A DNA stretch of 64,000 nt from Nocardia vinacea (GCF_035920345.1 NZ_CP109149.1:3720001-3784000); one strand, 5' to 3'; numbered from the stretch's first letter, positions 1 through 8,937 are shown. The notes: generated by a model not told the origin, from the letters alone. Made by a program: numbers and translations.

Positions 1-1
1 C

Positions 2-997
2 GACATGCAGTGGGACTTCTGGACGCTGCTGCCCGAAACCGCGCACCAGGTGATCTGGCTGATGGGCGACCGCGGTATACCGCGTACGTGGCGGCACATG
101 AACGGCTACAGCTCGCATGCGTACATGTGGATCAACGCCACGGGCGAGCGGTTCTGGGTGAAGTATCAATTCAAGACAGATCAGGGCATCCAGTGCTACA
201 CCCAGACCGAAGCCGACCTGCTCGCCGGGACCGACCCCGACTACCACACCCGTGATTTGTTCGAGGCGATCGAGCACGGCGAGCACCCGAGCTGGACGCT
301 GTTTGTGCAGATCATGGCCTTCGATGATGCCGCAGGCTATCGGTTCAACCCATTCGACCTGACCAAGGTGTGGCCGCACGGCGACTACCCACTCATCGAG
401 GTCGGACGGCTGACCCTGGACCGCAACCCGGTCGACAATCACACTCAAATCGAGCAGCTCGCCTTCCAGCCCAACAATCTGGTCCCAGGTATCGGGCCGA
501 GCCCGGACCGGATGCTGCTGGCGCGCCTGTTCTCCTACGCCGACGCGCACCGCGCCCGGCTAGGCGTGAACTACGAGCAAATCCCGGTCAACGCACCGGT
601 CGTGCCCGTGCACACCTACAGCAAAGACGGCATGATGCGGATCCAGAACCGCACCGACCCGGTTTATGCACCCAATTCCAAGGGCGGACCGCGCGCCGAC
701 AGCGAGCACTACCCACCCGCCAGTTGGTACACAGACGGCGACATCATGCGTACCGCCTATGAACGACACCGCGAAGACGACGATTGGGGCCAAGCGGGAA
801 CCCTCGTCCGCACCGTGATGGATGCTGCAGCACGCGATCGCCTCGTCGACAACATCGTGAGCCACCTGCTGGCCGGCGTGACCGAGCCGGTCCTGAAACG
901 TGTCTTCGAATACCTGCGCAACGTCGACACCAGCCTGGGTGACCGAGTCGAACACGACGTTCACGCACACAAAGGTGTCCACGCGGCCAAGTCCTGA
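2..997 (+). CDS. Catalase, 3' part (5' end lies before the window)
   Basis: Haem catalase that dismutates hydrogen peroxide in the cytoplasm. The frame is open from the first bases, so the first 100-150 residues (with the catalytic His and Asn) are outside the window. Visible are the catalase core segment MQWDFWTLLPETAHQVIWLM, the WRHMNGYSSHAY block, and the proximal haem-ligand motif RLFSYADAHRARLG, whose Tyr coordinates the iron. The segment ends shortly after the haem motif region and lacks a flavodoxin-like C-terminal domain, so this is a small-subunit catalase. The next gene, 62 bp downstream on the same strand, is a second catalase-fold protein, so this looks like a peroxide-defence locus. 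Confidence 0.93.
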   Translation, partial: DMQWDFWTLLPETAHQVIWLMGDRGIPRTWRHMNGYSSHAYMWINATGERFWVKYQFKTDQGIQCYTQTEADLLAGTDPDYHTRDLFEAIEHGEHPSWTLFVQIMAFDDAAGYRFNPFDLTKVWPHGDYPLIEVGRLTLDRNPVDNHTQIEQLAFQPNNLVPGIGPSPDRMLLARLFSYADAHRARLGVNYEQIPVNAPVVPVHTYSKDGMMRIQNRTDPVYAPNSKGGPRADSEHYPPASWYTDGDIMRTAYERHREDDDWGQAGTLVRTVMDAAARDRLVDNIVSHLLAGVTEPVLKRVFEYLRNVDTSLGDRVEHDVHAHKGVHAAKS

Positions 998-1059
998 TCA
1001 CAGCCGCATCGACCTGAGGCGCATCGCAGGCAAGGAGTCCAGGCGATCGCCCGCGATAA

Positions 1060-2283
1060 GTGAACCGCTCCGGATCCGGCATCGATACCAGTGGCGCAGG
1101 CGGCGGAAAGGCAAGGTGGCGAGTGCAAGGCAGCAATGATTCCGGCCATCGAGACGAGTCGGACACGCAGCCCGACCACGGTGCCGATCCCGCACCGGAT
1201 CGGTGGCTGAACAGGGTCACGCTCACCCGGCGAAGTGCGCTGATGGGGATGACGACGGTGGCCGGTGTCGCCGCGGTGGACGTCGGTGCGTTTGCCTTCG
1301 CGGGCGGCTGGCTGCGGCCCGACGCGCTGACACCCGCACGGTTCGTCGACCGGTTCGAACATGCGTACGGGCGTCACGACGGTTTCCGGCGCAACCATGC
1401 CAAGGGCCTCAGCGCCAGCGGGACCTTCCAAAGCAACGGTGCCGGTACCGCGGTGTGCAAGTCGACCGTGTTCAAAGCCGGGACGGTTCCGGTGATCGGC
1501 CGGTTTTCGCTTTCCGGCGGACTGCCCGATCAGCCCGACAAACCGGACACGGTTCGCGGCCTGGCACTGCTGTTCTTGCCGCCCGGTGGCCAACAGTGGC
1601 GCACCGCGATGGTCAACATCCCGGTCTTCGTCGACAGCACACCGCAGGGATTCTACGAACGACTGCTCGCCACCAAGCCGGTGCCGGAGACCGGCAAGCC
1701 TGACCCGCAGCTGATGGCCGCGTTTTTGGCCCGCCACCCCGAGTCCGCCGCCGCCATGAAGATCATCAACCAGTCCCCGCCCAGTTCGGGGTTCGCCAAC
1801 AGCACCTTTCACGGGCTCAACGCGTTTCATTTCACCAACGACACGGGCGCCACCGCTCCCGTCCGCTGGGTGGCAGTCCCGCTACAAAACGGTCAGCCCA
1901 CCGGTGCCCCGCCGTCGGCACAGAACGACTACCTGTTCGACGCCCTGATCGAAGCGGTAGCACGCGGCCCGCTGAGCTGGCGGCTGATCCTGACCATCGG
2001 CGGCCCCGAGGACCCGACCAACGATGCCACCAAGCGGTGGCCGGATTCACGGCCCACGATCGACGCCGGCACCATCACGATCAACGCCGTCCAGACCGAG
2101 GCTGCAGGAAACGCACGCGACATCAACTTCGACCCGACTGTATTACCCGACGGCATCGCCGTATCCGACGATCCGCTGCTGAGCGCGCGCTCTGCCGTCT
2201 ACGCCCGCTCATTCACCCGCCGCGCCGCTGAGCCCAAGCGACCCAGCGAGGTCAACGTCGCCCAGGTGCGCGATGAGCGATAA
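1060..2283 (+). CDS. Catalase-related peroxidase (SrpA-like), membrane anchored or exported
   Basis: Catalase-fold haem peroxidase of the SrpA type, shorter than true catalases. The N-terminal ~50 residues are polar, then come RR and a hydrophobic segment (about residues 55-85), which suggests an anchor or a Tat-like export signal. The catalase core follows (GRFSLSGGLPD, RGLALLF, FHGLNAFHF), with the probable proximal Tyr near the C-terminus in SARSAVYARSFTRR. It starts with GTG and no good Shine-Dalgarno is seen, so the start is uncertain. It overlaps the cytochrome b561 gene by 11 bp, a known pairing in which the b561 probably supplies electrons to the peroxidase. Confidence 0.88.
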   Translation: MNRSGSGIDTSGAGGGKARWRVQGSNDSGHRDESDTQPDHGADPAPDRWLNRVTLTRRSALMGMTTVAGVAAVDVGAFAFAGGWLRPDALTPARFVDRFEHAYGRHDGFRRNHAKGLSASGTFQSNGAGTAVCKSTVFKAGTVPVIGRFSLSGGLPDQPDKPDTVRGLALLFLPPGGQQWRTAMVNIPVFVDSTPQGFYERLLATKPVPETGKPDPQLMAAFLARHPESAAAMKIINQSPPSSGFANSTFHGLNAFHFTNDTGATAPVRWVAVPLQNGQPTGAPPSAQNDYLFDALIEAVARGPLSWRLILTIGGPEDPTNDATKRWPDSRPTIDAGTITINAVQTEAAGNARDINFDPTVLPDGIAVSDDPLLSARSAVYARSFTRRAAEPKRPSEVNVAQVRDER

Positions 2284-2839
2284 GCCCGGCCGCTTCACCC
2301 TTCTTTCGAGACTGTTCCACTGGTCGATGGCAGCAATGGTCATCGCCCAACTGCTCCTCGGCGTCACCATGGTGGCGTCGCTGAGCTACTACCCCCTGCT
2401 GCTGGCCATCCACCGACCGCTCGGCATCACGATCCTCGTTTTCGCGGTGGTGCGGTTGGTGAATCGACTCACGCATCGGCCGCCGCCATTCCTGGCCACG
2501 ATGAGCCGCCGGGAACGCAAGATCGCGACGTGGTCGGAATATCTGCTGTACGCGCTACTGCTCGTGCAACCCCTGATCGGCTGGGCAATGCTCGCGGCGG
2601 CCCGCTACCCGATCATCCTCTTCGGGCCGCTCCACCTTCCCGGCATCGCGCCGCACAACATCACCCTGTACGCCGTGCTGCGAATCGGCCACTCAATTCT
2701 CGCGTTCCTGCTCTTCTTGACCTTTACCGCTCACATGAGTGCAGTCCTGTTTCATACCCTCGTGCTGCGCGACCGGCTCATCGACCGTATGGCACTGTGG
2801 CCGACCAAGTCTGCAGCCGCAGCGGATCACCAGGCCTGA
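2273..2839 (+). CDS. Cytochrome b561-family membrane protein
   Basis: Four-helix dihaem membrane cytochrome. Histidines suited to haem ligation lie in predicted helices: H16 (RLFHW), H47 (IHRPLG) and, near the C-terminus, RIGHS, TAHMS and LFH. Hydrophobic stretches cover roughly residues 15-35, 42-62, 90-110 and 135-158. The gene overlaps the peroxidase upstream by 11 bp, so the two are translationally coupled. The inferred role is to pass electrons from the quinone pool to the exported peroxidase; that is family-based inference. Confidence 0.88.
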   Translation: MSDKPGRFTLLSRLFHWSMAAMVIAQLLLGVTMVASLSYYPLLLAIHRPLGITILVFAVVRLVNRLTHRPPPFLATMSRRERKIATWSEYLLYALLLVQPLIGWAMLAAARYPIILFGPLHLPGIAPHNITLYAVLRIGHSILAFLLFLTFTAHMSAVLFHTLVLRDRLIDRMALWPTKSAAAADHQA

Positions 2840-2913
2840 GCTGGGCAGGATCACGAGGCGCCGACGGCTTCGGCGTCCACTGCTGCGATCCGGCCGCACT
2901 CGCGGCAGCTGGA

Positions 2914-3060
2914 CTAAATGAAGCCGATTGCGGCCAGCCCGTCGACGATCGGACCGGCCGTGTCGGTCAGCATCAGCCGTGAGCCGACCAATACTCCGAG
3001 GACCACCGCGAGCATCGCGACGGCAATGCCGACGCCCCGAAGGAATCGCCAGTCGAACAT
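2914..3060 (-). CDS. Small single-pass membrane protein (48 aa), unknown function
   Basis: ATG at 3060 and TAG at 2914-2916 give MFDWRFLRGVGIAVAMLAVV and onward, a 48-residue protein with one hydrophobic helix (about residues 9-27) and a short polar tail. It is convergent with the cytochrome b561 gene 75 bp away. No family is recognised. The basic-then-hydrophobic start fits a genuine small membrane protein, but no strong ribosome binding site is seen. Confidence 0.45.
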   Translation of the reverse strand: MFDWRFLRGVGIAVAMLAVVLGVLVGSRLMLTDTAGPIVDGLAAIGFI

Positions 3061-3447
3061 GTCCGCCACCCTAGTCTCGAGACCGGGCGTGCGCTCTGAC
3101 CGAATTCAGGAACGACCGACTTCGGAGCAATCCGCCTGCCACTTCAACAATGCGGTAGGTGCCTTCGCCTGCGAGGCAGCGTGCCGACAGCCGGCCTTGC
3201 GGGATCGACGCGGCGACGACGTTGGGGCGAGCGCAAGGGCCTCGTCGCGGGACGTGGTCGCTGATGGGGACACCGGACCACTCTGCGCTGAGTCCGGTGA
3301 GCAATCGCTGCCGGTGTAGGACGCTGCAGCGGCAGCCGACACGAGCTGTGGCGGCAGTTGAAATTGTGCGCGATGCAGGGCTTGTACGAGGCCGCCGACG
3401 GCACCTACCAGGTCCTTGGGCTCGATTTGTCCAAGTAGGCCGGACGG
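3061..3447. other. Intergenic stretch, possible gene debris
   Basis: No complete gene is supported. On the plus strand an open reading segment ends in a stop at 3436-3438 with a protein-like tail (MQGLYEAADGTYQVLGLDLS); its upstream part has no start and meets a stop at 3262. It may be the 3' remnant of a lost gene. Confidence 0.25.
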
Positions 3448-4260
3448 TCAGAACTGTGGCAAGTCCTCCCACTCGCTCGACAGCCGGGCAGACCACGCCG
3501 GTTTGCGGCGGCCGAGCCGGGCGCGCATTCCTTCCGCGGCGTCGGGGGTGCCCATGACCCGCAGGTGCAGTTCGGTTTCGAGCTCGGCGACGCGGGTGGG
3601 GTCGTAGCCGTGGATCGCGGTGTCCCACAGCAGTCGTTTGCTCAAAGCCGCGGACATCGGCGCGACATTTGCGGCCATGTCGGCGGCCATCGCGAGAGCG
3701 GCGGGCAGCACGTCGGCGGCGGGTAGGCAGCGGGTGGCGAGGCCGAGTCGCACTGCTTCCGGGCCGTCGAAAGTCCGTCCCGACAACAGGATGTCGGCCG
3801 CGACCGACATCCCCGCGACCTTGGCCACGGTCCAGTGCGCCATCGCGTCGGGCACGACGCCGAGGCGCACCTGGGGAATGGCGTAGCGGGCGGCGTCTGC
3901 GACCAGGCGGATGTCGGCCTGCATCGCCAGGGTCAGCCCGATGCCGATCGCGTGCCCGTTTACCGCGGCGATCACCGGTTTTCGCAGGGCGAAGGCGGGC
4001 GGGTCGACCGGTGACGCGGAAAATGCCGCGCTGTCGGGCTTTTCGAACGTCGTCGCACCGCCGCCCAGATCCGCTCCGGCGCAGAAGGCCGGGGCGGCGC
4101 CGGTCAGCACGATGACCCGGACATCGTCGTCGGCATTCAGATCGCGGTACGCCCGGCCGAGCGCGCGCCCCATCGCGGCGGTGAAGGCATTGCGGCGCTC
4201 GGGCCGGTCCAATGTCACCACCGCGACGCCGTCGGCGATGTCGATCCGCACGTCGCTCAT
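3448..4260 (-). CDS. Crotonase-fold protein (enoyl-CoA hydratase/isomerase family) without the usual catalytic glutamates
   Basis: 270-residue crotonase-superfamily protein acting on a CoA thioester. The start is the ATG at 4260 (MSDVRIDIADGVAVVTLDRP), which matches the family N-terminus; a longer frame exists but runs through non-conserved sequence. The oxyanion-hole region is present (FCAGADLGGG, VNGHAIGIGL). The two glutamates of classical hydratases (GGGCEL and GxPE motifs) are here Thr (GIGLTL) and Gln (AIPQVRLG), so hydration is unlikely and another crotonase reaction or a scaffold role should be considered. It is 76 bp upstream of an LLM oxidoreductase on the same strand, in a probable operon with the TetR gene further up. 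Confidence 0.88.
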   Translation of the reverse strand: MSDVRIDIADGVAVVTLDRPERRNAFTAAMGRALGRAYRDLNADDDVRVIVLTGAAPAFCAGADLGGGATTFEKPDSAAFSASPVDPPAFALRKPVIAAVNGHAIGIGLTLAMQADIRLVADAARYAIPQVRLGVVPDAMAHWTVAKVAGMSVAADILLSGRTFDGPEAVRLGLATRCLPAADVLPAALAMAADMAANVAPMSAALSKRLLWDTAIHGYDPTRVAELETELHLRVMGTPDAAEGMRARLGRRKPAWSARLSSEWEDLPQF

Positions 4261-4336
4261 GCCTGCGCCTCGCTGACGCTCGGCTCCGGCATGACCGACC
4301 TTGTCGGCTGTGTTGATGTTCGCTCGCTGCGCTCGC

Positions 4337-5350
4337 TCATGCGACCTGCAATTGCGCGACCAGGTCCCTGATGTGTGCGTCGGCGACGGCGTAACCCGGG
4401 AAATAGCAACAGATCCGGTCGGCGACGGCACCGAAGCGCGCCATGATCCCGGCGGCGCATTCTTCGGGCGTGCCGTAGACGGCGAGTGTCTCCAGCATCC
4501 GGTGATCGATCAGTTCGGTCATCGCGGTGACCTGGCCGCGCTTGGACAGCGTGTTCAGTTCGGGCTGGAGCTCACCCCAGCCCTCGACATCGAGGACCGG
4601 ACGGTAGGCGGGCGTCGATCCGTAGAAGGCGAGCAGCCGGCGGACGCCGACGGCGGCGGCCTCGAGTTCGCCGGCGGTCCGGCCCATCGCGACGATCACC
4701 TGTGGATAGATCGCCAGCTCCGCGGCATCGCGACCGGCGCGCGCCAGGCCCTCGGCGATGGCAGGCTGGGTGCGCTCGGCGAAATGCCTGACACTGTTGA
4801 ACGGCATGACCAGTAGCCCGTCGGCCACCTCGGCCGCGGTTCTGGTCATGATCGGGCCGAGCGCGCCGAGGCAGATCTCCGGCACACCATAGGGATTGGT
4901 GCCGGGGTCGAAGGTGGGCGGCATCAGGGTGTGCCGGGTGAATTCGCCCTCGAAGCGCAGTGGCGTGCCGTGCTGCCAGGAGCCGAGAATGGCCTTGACC
5001 GCCAGCACCGCTTCCCGCATCCGTGCCGCCGGCTGCGACCACTGGCCGCCGTACCGCTTGTCGATGTGCGCGCGGGTCTGCGAACCCAGGCCCAGCCGGA
5101 ACCGGCCGCGGCTGAGCAGATGCAGATCGTAGGCTGCATGCGCCAGGTGCACGGGGCTGCGCGGGAGAGCGATGGCGACGTTGGTCATCAGGTCGACGGG
5201 TTCGGCGCCGGTCGCCGCCAGGGTCAGCGGCAGGAAGACATCGTGGGGCCCTTCGAAGGTGAACAGGCCGTCGGCGCCGCACGCGATCAATTCGGCTGCC
5301 CGCGAGACGGCTTCGTCGGGACGACCGTTCAGCTGGAGATCGATCTTCAT
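4337..5350 (-). CDS. LLM-class flavin/F420-dependent oxidoreductase
   Basis: 337-residue luciferase-like monooxygenase-family TIM barrel. The start MKIDLQLNGRPDEAVSRAAE and internal LSRGRFRLGLGSQ are typical of the F420-dependent group found in mycobacteria and Nocardia; F420 use is inferred from family, not visible in a single residue. Its ATG overlaps the TGA of the TetR gene upstream by 4 bp, so the two are co-transcribed and coupled. The following crotonase-fold gene is probably in the same transcript. Confidence 0.88.
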   Translation of the reverse strand: MKIDLQLNGRPDEAVSRAAELIACGADGLFTFEGPHDVFLPLTLAATGAEPVDLMTNVAIALPRSPVHLAHAAYDLHLLSRGRFRLGLGSQTRAHIDKRYGGQWSQPAARMREAVLAVKAILGSWQHGTPLRFEGEFTRHTLMPPTFDPGTNPYGVPEICLGALGPIMTRTAAEVADGLLVMPFNSVRHFAERTQPAIAEGLARAGRDAAELAIYPQVIVAMGRTAGELEAAAVGVRRLLAFYGSTPAYRPVLDVEGWGELQPELNTLSKRGQVTAMTELIDHRMLETLAVYGTPEECAAGIMARFGAVADRICCYFPGYAVADAHIRDLVAQLQVA

Positions 5351-5946
5351 TGTTCCGCCGTCCTACCCGCGGCCACCAGCGCGTACAGCGCGTCGGCCAT
5401 TCTCGACACGAACAGCTCGGCCTCCTCGCTGCCACGCGAGAGCGCGTGGAATGTCGTTGTCCCCGCGAGTATTTCGAAGACGAGTTCGGCATCGGCGCCG
5501 GGGGCGATCCGGCCGTCGTCGACCGCGCCGCCGAGCAGCTCGGCGAACGCCTTGCGCACCGGTGCCCCGATCGCCAGCAGCCGCCGCCGCGCCTCCTCCG
5601 TCTGCGAATCGGCCAGCAGGCCCGGCACTCCGGCTCGCGCGGCGGGACTGTCCGCGCGAGCGAGGAAGATCCGCACCCAGGTCGCCAGGTCGGCCCGCAG
5701 GTCCCCGGTCGGCTCGGGCGGCGCGTGCCCGCCCGGACCGTGAATGGCCTCCTCCAGCAGGGCCTGCCGAGTCGGCCAGCGCCGATAGATCGCAGGCGAG
5801 TTCACGCCGGCACGCTTGGCGATCGCCACGATCGTGGTCTGCGGGTACCCCACTTCGGCCAGCAACTGCCGTGCCGCGATGAGCACGGCGAGGTCTTTGT
5901 CGGCATCACGCGGCCGACCGGGACGCGGCGAGGTCTCCGAGGTCAT
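5347..5946 (-). CDS. TetR-family transcriptional regulator
   Basis: 199-residue TetR/AcrR repressor. The N-terminal helix-turn-helix is at about residues 20-65 (AARQLLAEVGYPQTTIVAIA, then AGVNSPAIYRRWPTRQALL); the rest is the ligand-binding domain. It starts with ATG at 5946, is divergent from the old-yellow-enzyme gene across 89 bp, and overlaps the LLM oxidoreductase gene by 4 bp. It probably controls both divergent units from the AT-rich gap. Confidence 0.9.
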   Translation of the reverse strand: MTSETSPRPGRPRDADKDLAVLIAARQLLAEVGYPQTTIVAIAKRAGVNSPAIYRRWPTRQALLEEAIHGPGGHAPPEPTGDLRADLATWVRIFLARADSPAARAGVPGLLADSQTEEARRRLLAIGAPVRKAFAELLGGAVDDGRIAPGADAELVFEILAGTTTFHALSRGSEEAELFVSRMADALYALVAAGRTAEQ

Positions 5947-5980
5947 AATTACATAGTAACCTGTAACGTTATTATCTCTG
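5947..5980. promoter_or_regulatory. Probable divergent promoter/operator of the TetR and flavin-reductase genes
   Basis: This stretch is AT-rich in a GC-rich neighbourhood and contains the perfect palindrome TAACGTTA at 5964-5971 flanked by GTAAC-type half sites (AGTAACCTGTAAC). It sits directly upstream of the TetR start, as expected for an autoregulatory operator. No footprint evidence. Confidence 0.4.
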
Positions 5981-6035
5981 TTCGGGTGGGACCCGGCCGA
6001 TTGCCCGAAAGCCCCGACACTGGCAGGGTGTCGCC

Positions 6036-7154
6036 GTGGACCCCCTGTTCTCGCCGCTGCGCGTCAGATCGCTGACGCTGCCCAACCGCATCGTCATGTC
6101 CCCCATGACCCGGCGGCACTCGCCGGCCGGAGTACCCGGCGCCGACGTCGCCGCCTACTACCGCAGGCGAGCCGACGGCGGCACCGGGCTGGTCACCACC
6201 GAGGGCATCGGGATCGATCACCCGACGGCGGTCGACTGTGTGAAAGTGCCTCGGCTGCACGGTGAATCGGCGCTGGCCGGATGGCGCCACGTGGTCGACG
6301 GTGTGCACGAGGCGGGCGGCCGGATCGTGCCGCAGCTCTGGCACGTCGGCCCGCTGTGGGGTGCGATGAGTGCGGTGGACCCGACACCGACCCCGCTCCG
6401 GCCGTCCGGGCTGTGGGGCCGGGTCGGCCGCACCGGATACCCGCAGCGGTACCTGACCTGGGCCACCACCCCGACCGCCGCGATGACCGAGCGCGACATC
6501 GAGGACGTCATCGCCGCCTACGTACGCTCGGCGCGCAATGCCGTCGACGTCGGCTTCGACGGCATCGCCCTGCACGCGGGCCACGGCTACCTCCTCGACG
6601 CGTTCCTCTGGGACGCCACCAACCAGCGCACCGACCACTGGGGCGGCGACCTGCGCCGACGGACGAACTTTCCGGTCGAAGTGGTGCGCGCGGTCCGCCG
6701 CGCGATCGGCCCCGACCTGCCGATCTTCTACCGGTTCTCCCAGCACAAGCAGCAGGACTACACCGCCCGCATCGCCCGCACCCCGGACGAGCTAGCCGTG
6801 ATCCTCACCGCCCTGGTCGAGGCGGGCGTCGACGTTCTCGACGCCAGCACCCACCGTTTCGACCAGCCCGCCTTCGACGGCAGCGACCTGACCCTGGCCG
6901 GTTGGGCCAAGAAGCTGACCGGGGCGCCGAGCATGGCCGTCGGCAGCATCGGTCTGAGTAAGTCGTTGCGCGAGAACGGCATTCCCGAACCCGCATCGCT
7001 CGACGAGGTGTACCGGCGGTTGTCGGACGAGGAGTTCGATCTGGTCGCGATCGGCCGCCTCCATCTGGCCGACCCGGCCCTGGCCCATACCCTCCGCTCC
7101 GGCGGCCCGCTCCCCGCGTTCGACCGTGAGCGTCACGCGGGCGTGCTGTTCTGA
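6036..7154 (+). CDS. Old-yellow-enzyme family NADH:flavin oxidoreductase
   Basis: 372-residue FMN TIM-barrel ene-reductase. The N-terminus has PNRIVMSPMTRR (FMN binding); the active-site segment is ALHAGHGYLLDAFLW followed by NQRTDHWGG, matching the HxxHGYL...NxRxDxxGG pattern. A C-terminal GRLHLADPAL segment contacts FMN phosphate in the family. The start is GTG at 6036 (VDPLFSPLRV). Likely reduces activated C=C bonds of enones; substrate unknown. Divergent from a TetR gene that probably regulates it. Confidence 0.9.
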   Translation: MDPLFSPLRVRSLTLPNRIVMSPMTRRHSPAGVPGADVAAYYRRRADGGTGLVTTEGIGIDHPTAVDCVKVPRLHGESALAGWRHVVDGVHEAGGRIVPQLWHVGPLWGAMSAVDPTPTPLRPSGLWGRVGRTGYPQRYLTWATTPTAAMTERDIEDVIAAYVRSARNAVDVGFDGIALHAGHGYLLDAFLWDATNQRTDHWGGDLRRRTNFPVEVVRAVRRAIGPDLPIFYRFSQHKQQDYTARIARTPDELAVILTALVEAGVDVLDASTHRFDQPAFDGSDLTLAGWAKKLTGAPSMAVGSIGLSKSLRENGIPEPASLDEVYRRLSDEEFDLVAIGRLHLADPALAHTLRSGGPLPAFDRERHAGVLF

Positions 7155-7169
7155 TCCATGATCCACGGC

Positions 7170-8013
7170 CTAGGGGTCGCGGAGCAGCTGCTCGATCCCT
7201 GCAGCGCAGAACGCGGTCACATCGATCTCCGGCGGTAGCTGTAGCCGGTGCGCCATCCGCAGCAGCGGGATACTGAGCAGGACGGCCGCCAGTATCTCGT
7301 TGTAGCGCAGGTTGCGCACCGTCATCCCGCTGCGTTGCTCGTAGCGAGCGATCGTTTCCTCCCGGGTGGGTGTTCCCGGAAGTCGTTCGGTGTCCTGGTA
7401 TTCCGAGCACGCCCAATCCAGGAACAGCATCCAGGCGAGGTCGGCCTCGTGGTCGCCGATGTAGGCGATCTCCCAGTTGAGGACACCCGTGACCCGGAAT
7501 TCGCTGTCGTAGAGGATGTTCGACATTCGGGCGTCGCCCCAGCAGAGGGTGACGTGCTCGGGCTCGTAGAGGTTGGCCCGCAACCATTCGGTCGCGCGGC
7601 GCAGGGCGGGCGGCTGGGTGTCCGACGCCCACGCCGGCGCGGACTCGATGTAGCCGATGAGCTGTTCGAGCGGAGCTGCGCCGAACTGGGGGAACGCCAG
7701 GAAGTCCAGATTCAGCGCACGCCAGTCGAGTTGATGGATCTGGGCGATGGTGTCGACAGGCCCCCACCACATCCGGGCCCACTCTTCCGGCTCGGCGTCG
7801 AAGTACAGCCCGGCGCAGTGATAGGACGGCAGATCGCCGGGCGCGCTGCCCTCGATGCTGTCCATCACGAAATACGGACTGCCGAGCGCGGTTCCCTCAC
7901 GGTCGAGCCAGCGGACGGTGGGAACGGCGATGGGGGGTATCGGCGAGCCGTCGCATGACCAGCACCTGCCGCAGCAGGTCGTAGTCGGGAAACAGCGCCA
8001 CCTCGGGGGGAGG
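7170..8013 (-). pseudogene. Aminoglycoside-phosphotransferase-like gene, 5'-truncated and frameshifted
   Basis: APH/choline-kinase fold protein of the actinobacterial phosphotransferase type. Body residues are intact from PTVRWLDREG and FVMDSIEG through LLCW-like CWGDARMSNIL to the C-terminus. Two faults are visible. First, the conserved start VALFPDYDLLRQVL lies in another frame, and a run of six G at 7933-7938 marks the frameshift. Second, everything upstream is replaced by repeat copy 1 at 8014. In addition the metal-binding Asp of LDWE is Asn (GVLNWE). Homologues are about 340 residues, so 60-70 residues are missing. Convergent with the flavin reductase gene. Confidence 0.8.
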
Positions 8014-8100
8014 ACCGTCACGCCCCCTCTATTTGCCGATGACCAGCAGTTTTCGGTGTTGCAGGAGGTTGGCGTACTGGTCGATTCCCCCTACCGACAT
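8014..8100. repeat. Dispersed direct repeat, copy 1
   Basis: Shares CTATTTGCCGATGACCAG and GAGGTTGGCGTACTGGTCG with copies at 12469-12590, 19954-20075 and 28533-28621, all in the same orientation. It abuts the point where the phosphotransferase gene loses its 5' end. Left extension ACCGTCACGCC is shared with copies 2 and 3. See the repeat-array finding. Confidence 0.9.
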
Positions 8101-8179
8101 GAACCCCTGGCGCACCCGCCTCGGTGAGCCAGCAGCCGAACGGACGTCCCAAGTGCAGGCGAATCGCGTGGCAGACTGC

Positions 8180-8383
8180 TCAGATCAATAATTCGAGGCC
8201 GAAACCAACCCGGGGCATCAAATGGGTCCAGAAGGACCAGCGGTCATCCCAACCGAGTACGTCACTCGCGCTTCCGAGCAGAGGGAGCGGATCTCCATAG
8301 GTCAGGCCGTAATGCAGGTACCGGCTGTTGTATGCGCAGTTGGGCCACTCGGCGCCGATATGATTCGCAGCTAGGTTGATCAT
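8180..8383 (-). CDS. Short hypothetical ORF (67 aa)
   Basis: MINLAANHIGAEWPNCAYNS start, rich in aromatic residues; no family recognised. Base composition is lower in GC than the neighbours. It may be a fragment of a larger gene left by rearrangement next to repeat copy 1, or not a gene at all. Confidence 0.25.
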   Translation of the reverse strand: MINLAANHIGAEWPNCAYNSRYLHYGLTYGDPLPLLGSASDVLGWDDRWSFWTHLMPRVGFGLELLI

Positions 8384-8454
8384 CTATACGGATCGTCGTG
8401 AGCAAGCCTGAGCAGCAATCGCTTTGGGCTTGCATCATGATCGAGGGGTGTCAT

Positions 8455-8937
8455 ATGAGCGCTGTCTGGGCAAGCGTCGTTGCTGTTGTCGGCACACTGC
8501 TCGGCTCGTTTACTACATACGGGTTTCAGCGACGAAATGCCATCAGAGCAGAGGACATTGCACGCGCTGAACGTCTTCGGCAAGAGCGGATAGCGGCCTA
8601 CAGTGAGTGCGCGGGAGCGCTTGCGGACCTGAGGCGAGGTCTTGTGACTCTTTGGCTCCGAAAGTCCGACTCCGGCGATACCGCTGCGGCGTACGGAGAG
8701 GCCGACCGGCTCGGGAGTCTTGCACACGCCGCGAAGCTGCGTCTGGAGCTGGTGTCCGCGCGTCCCGAGCCACTGCTGGACGCAGCGGCGGCCCAGGTCA
8801 ACGATCTGATCAAGGCCGAGAACTTGCCAGATCTCAGATCCCGGGAGCGCGCGGTGGAGGGTGCCTTGTCCGCGTTCATAGCAGACGCGGCGGCGCGACT
8901 CCTGACTGATTACCACGGCGGCGTAAGCAGGCGCTGA
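8455..8937 (+). CDS. Hypothetical protein with N-terminal membrane anchor and helical body
   Basis: 160 residues. The start is the ATG at 8455 because GAGGGG stands 6 bp upstream and MSAVWASVVAVVGTLLGSFT forms the only transmembrane helix (residues 3-20). The remainder is charged and helical (RLRQERIAAYSECAGALADL), a layout common in actinobacterial small membrane proteins of unknown function. A GTG start 57 bp upstream is possible but adds a non-conserved tail. Confidence 0.6.
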   Translation: MSAVWASVVAVVGTLLGSFTTYGFQRRNAIRAEDIARAERLRQERIAAYSECAGALADLRRGLVTLWLRKSDSGDTAAAYGEADRLGSLAHAAKLRLELVSARPEPLLDAAAAQVNDLIKAENLPDLRSRERAVEGALSAFIADAAARLLTDYHGGVSRR

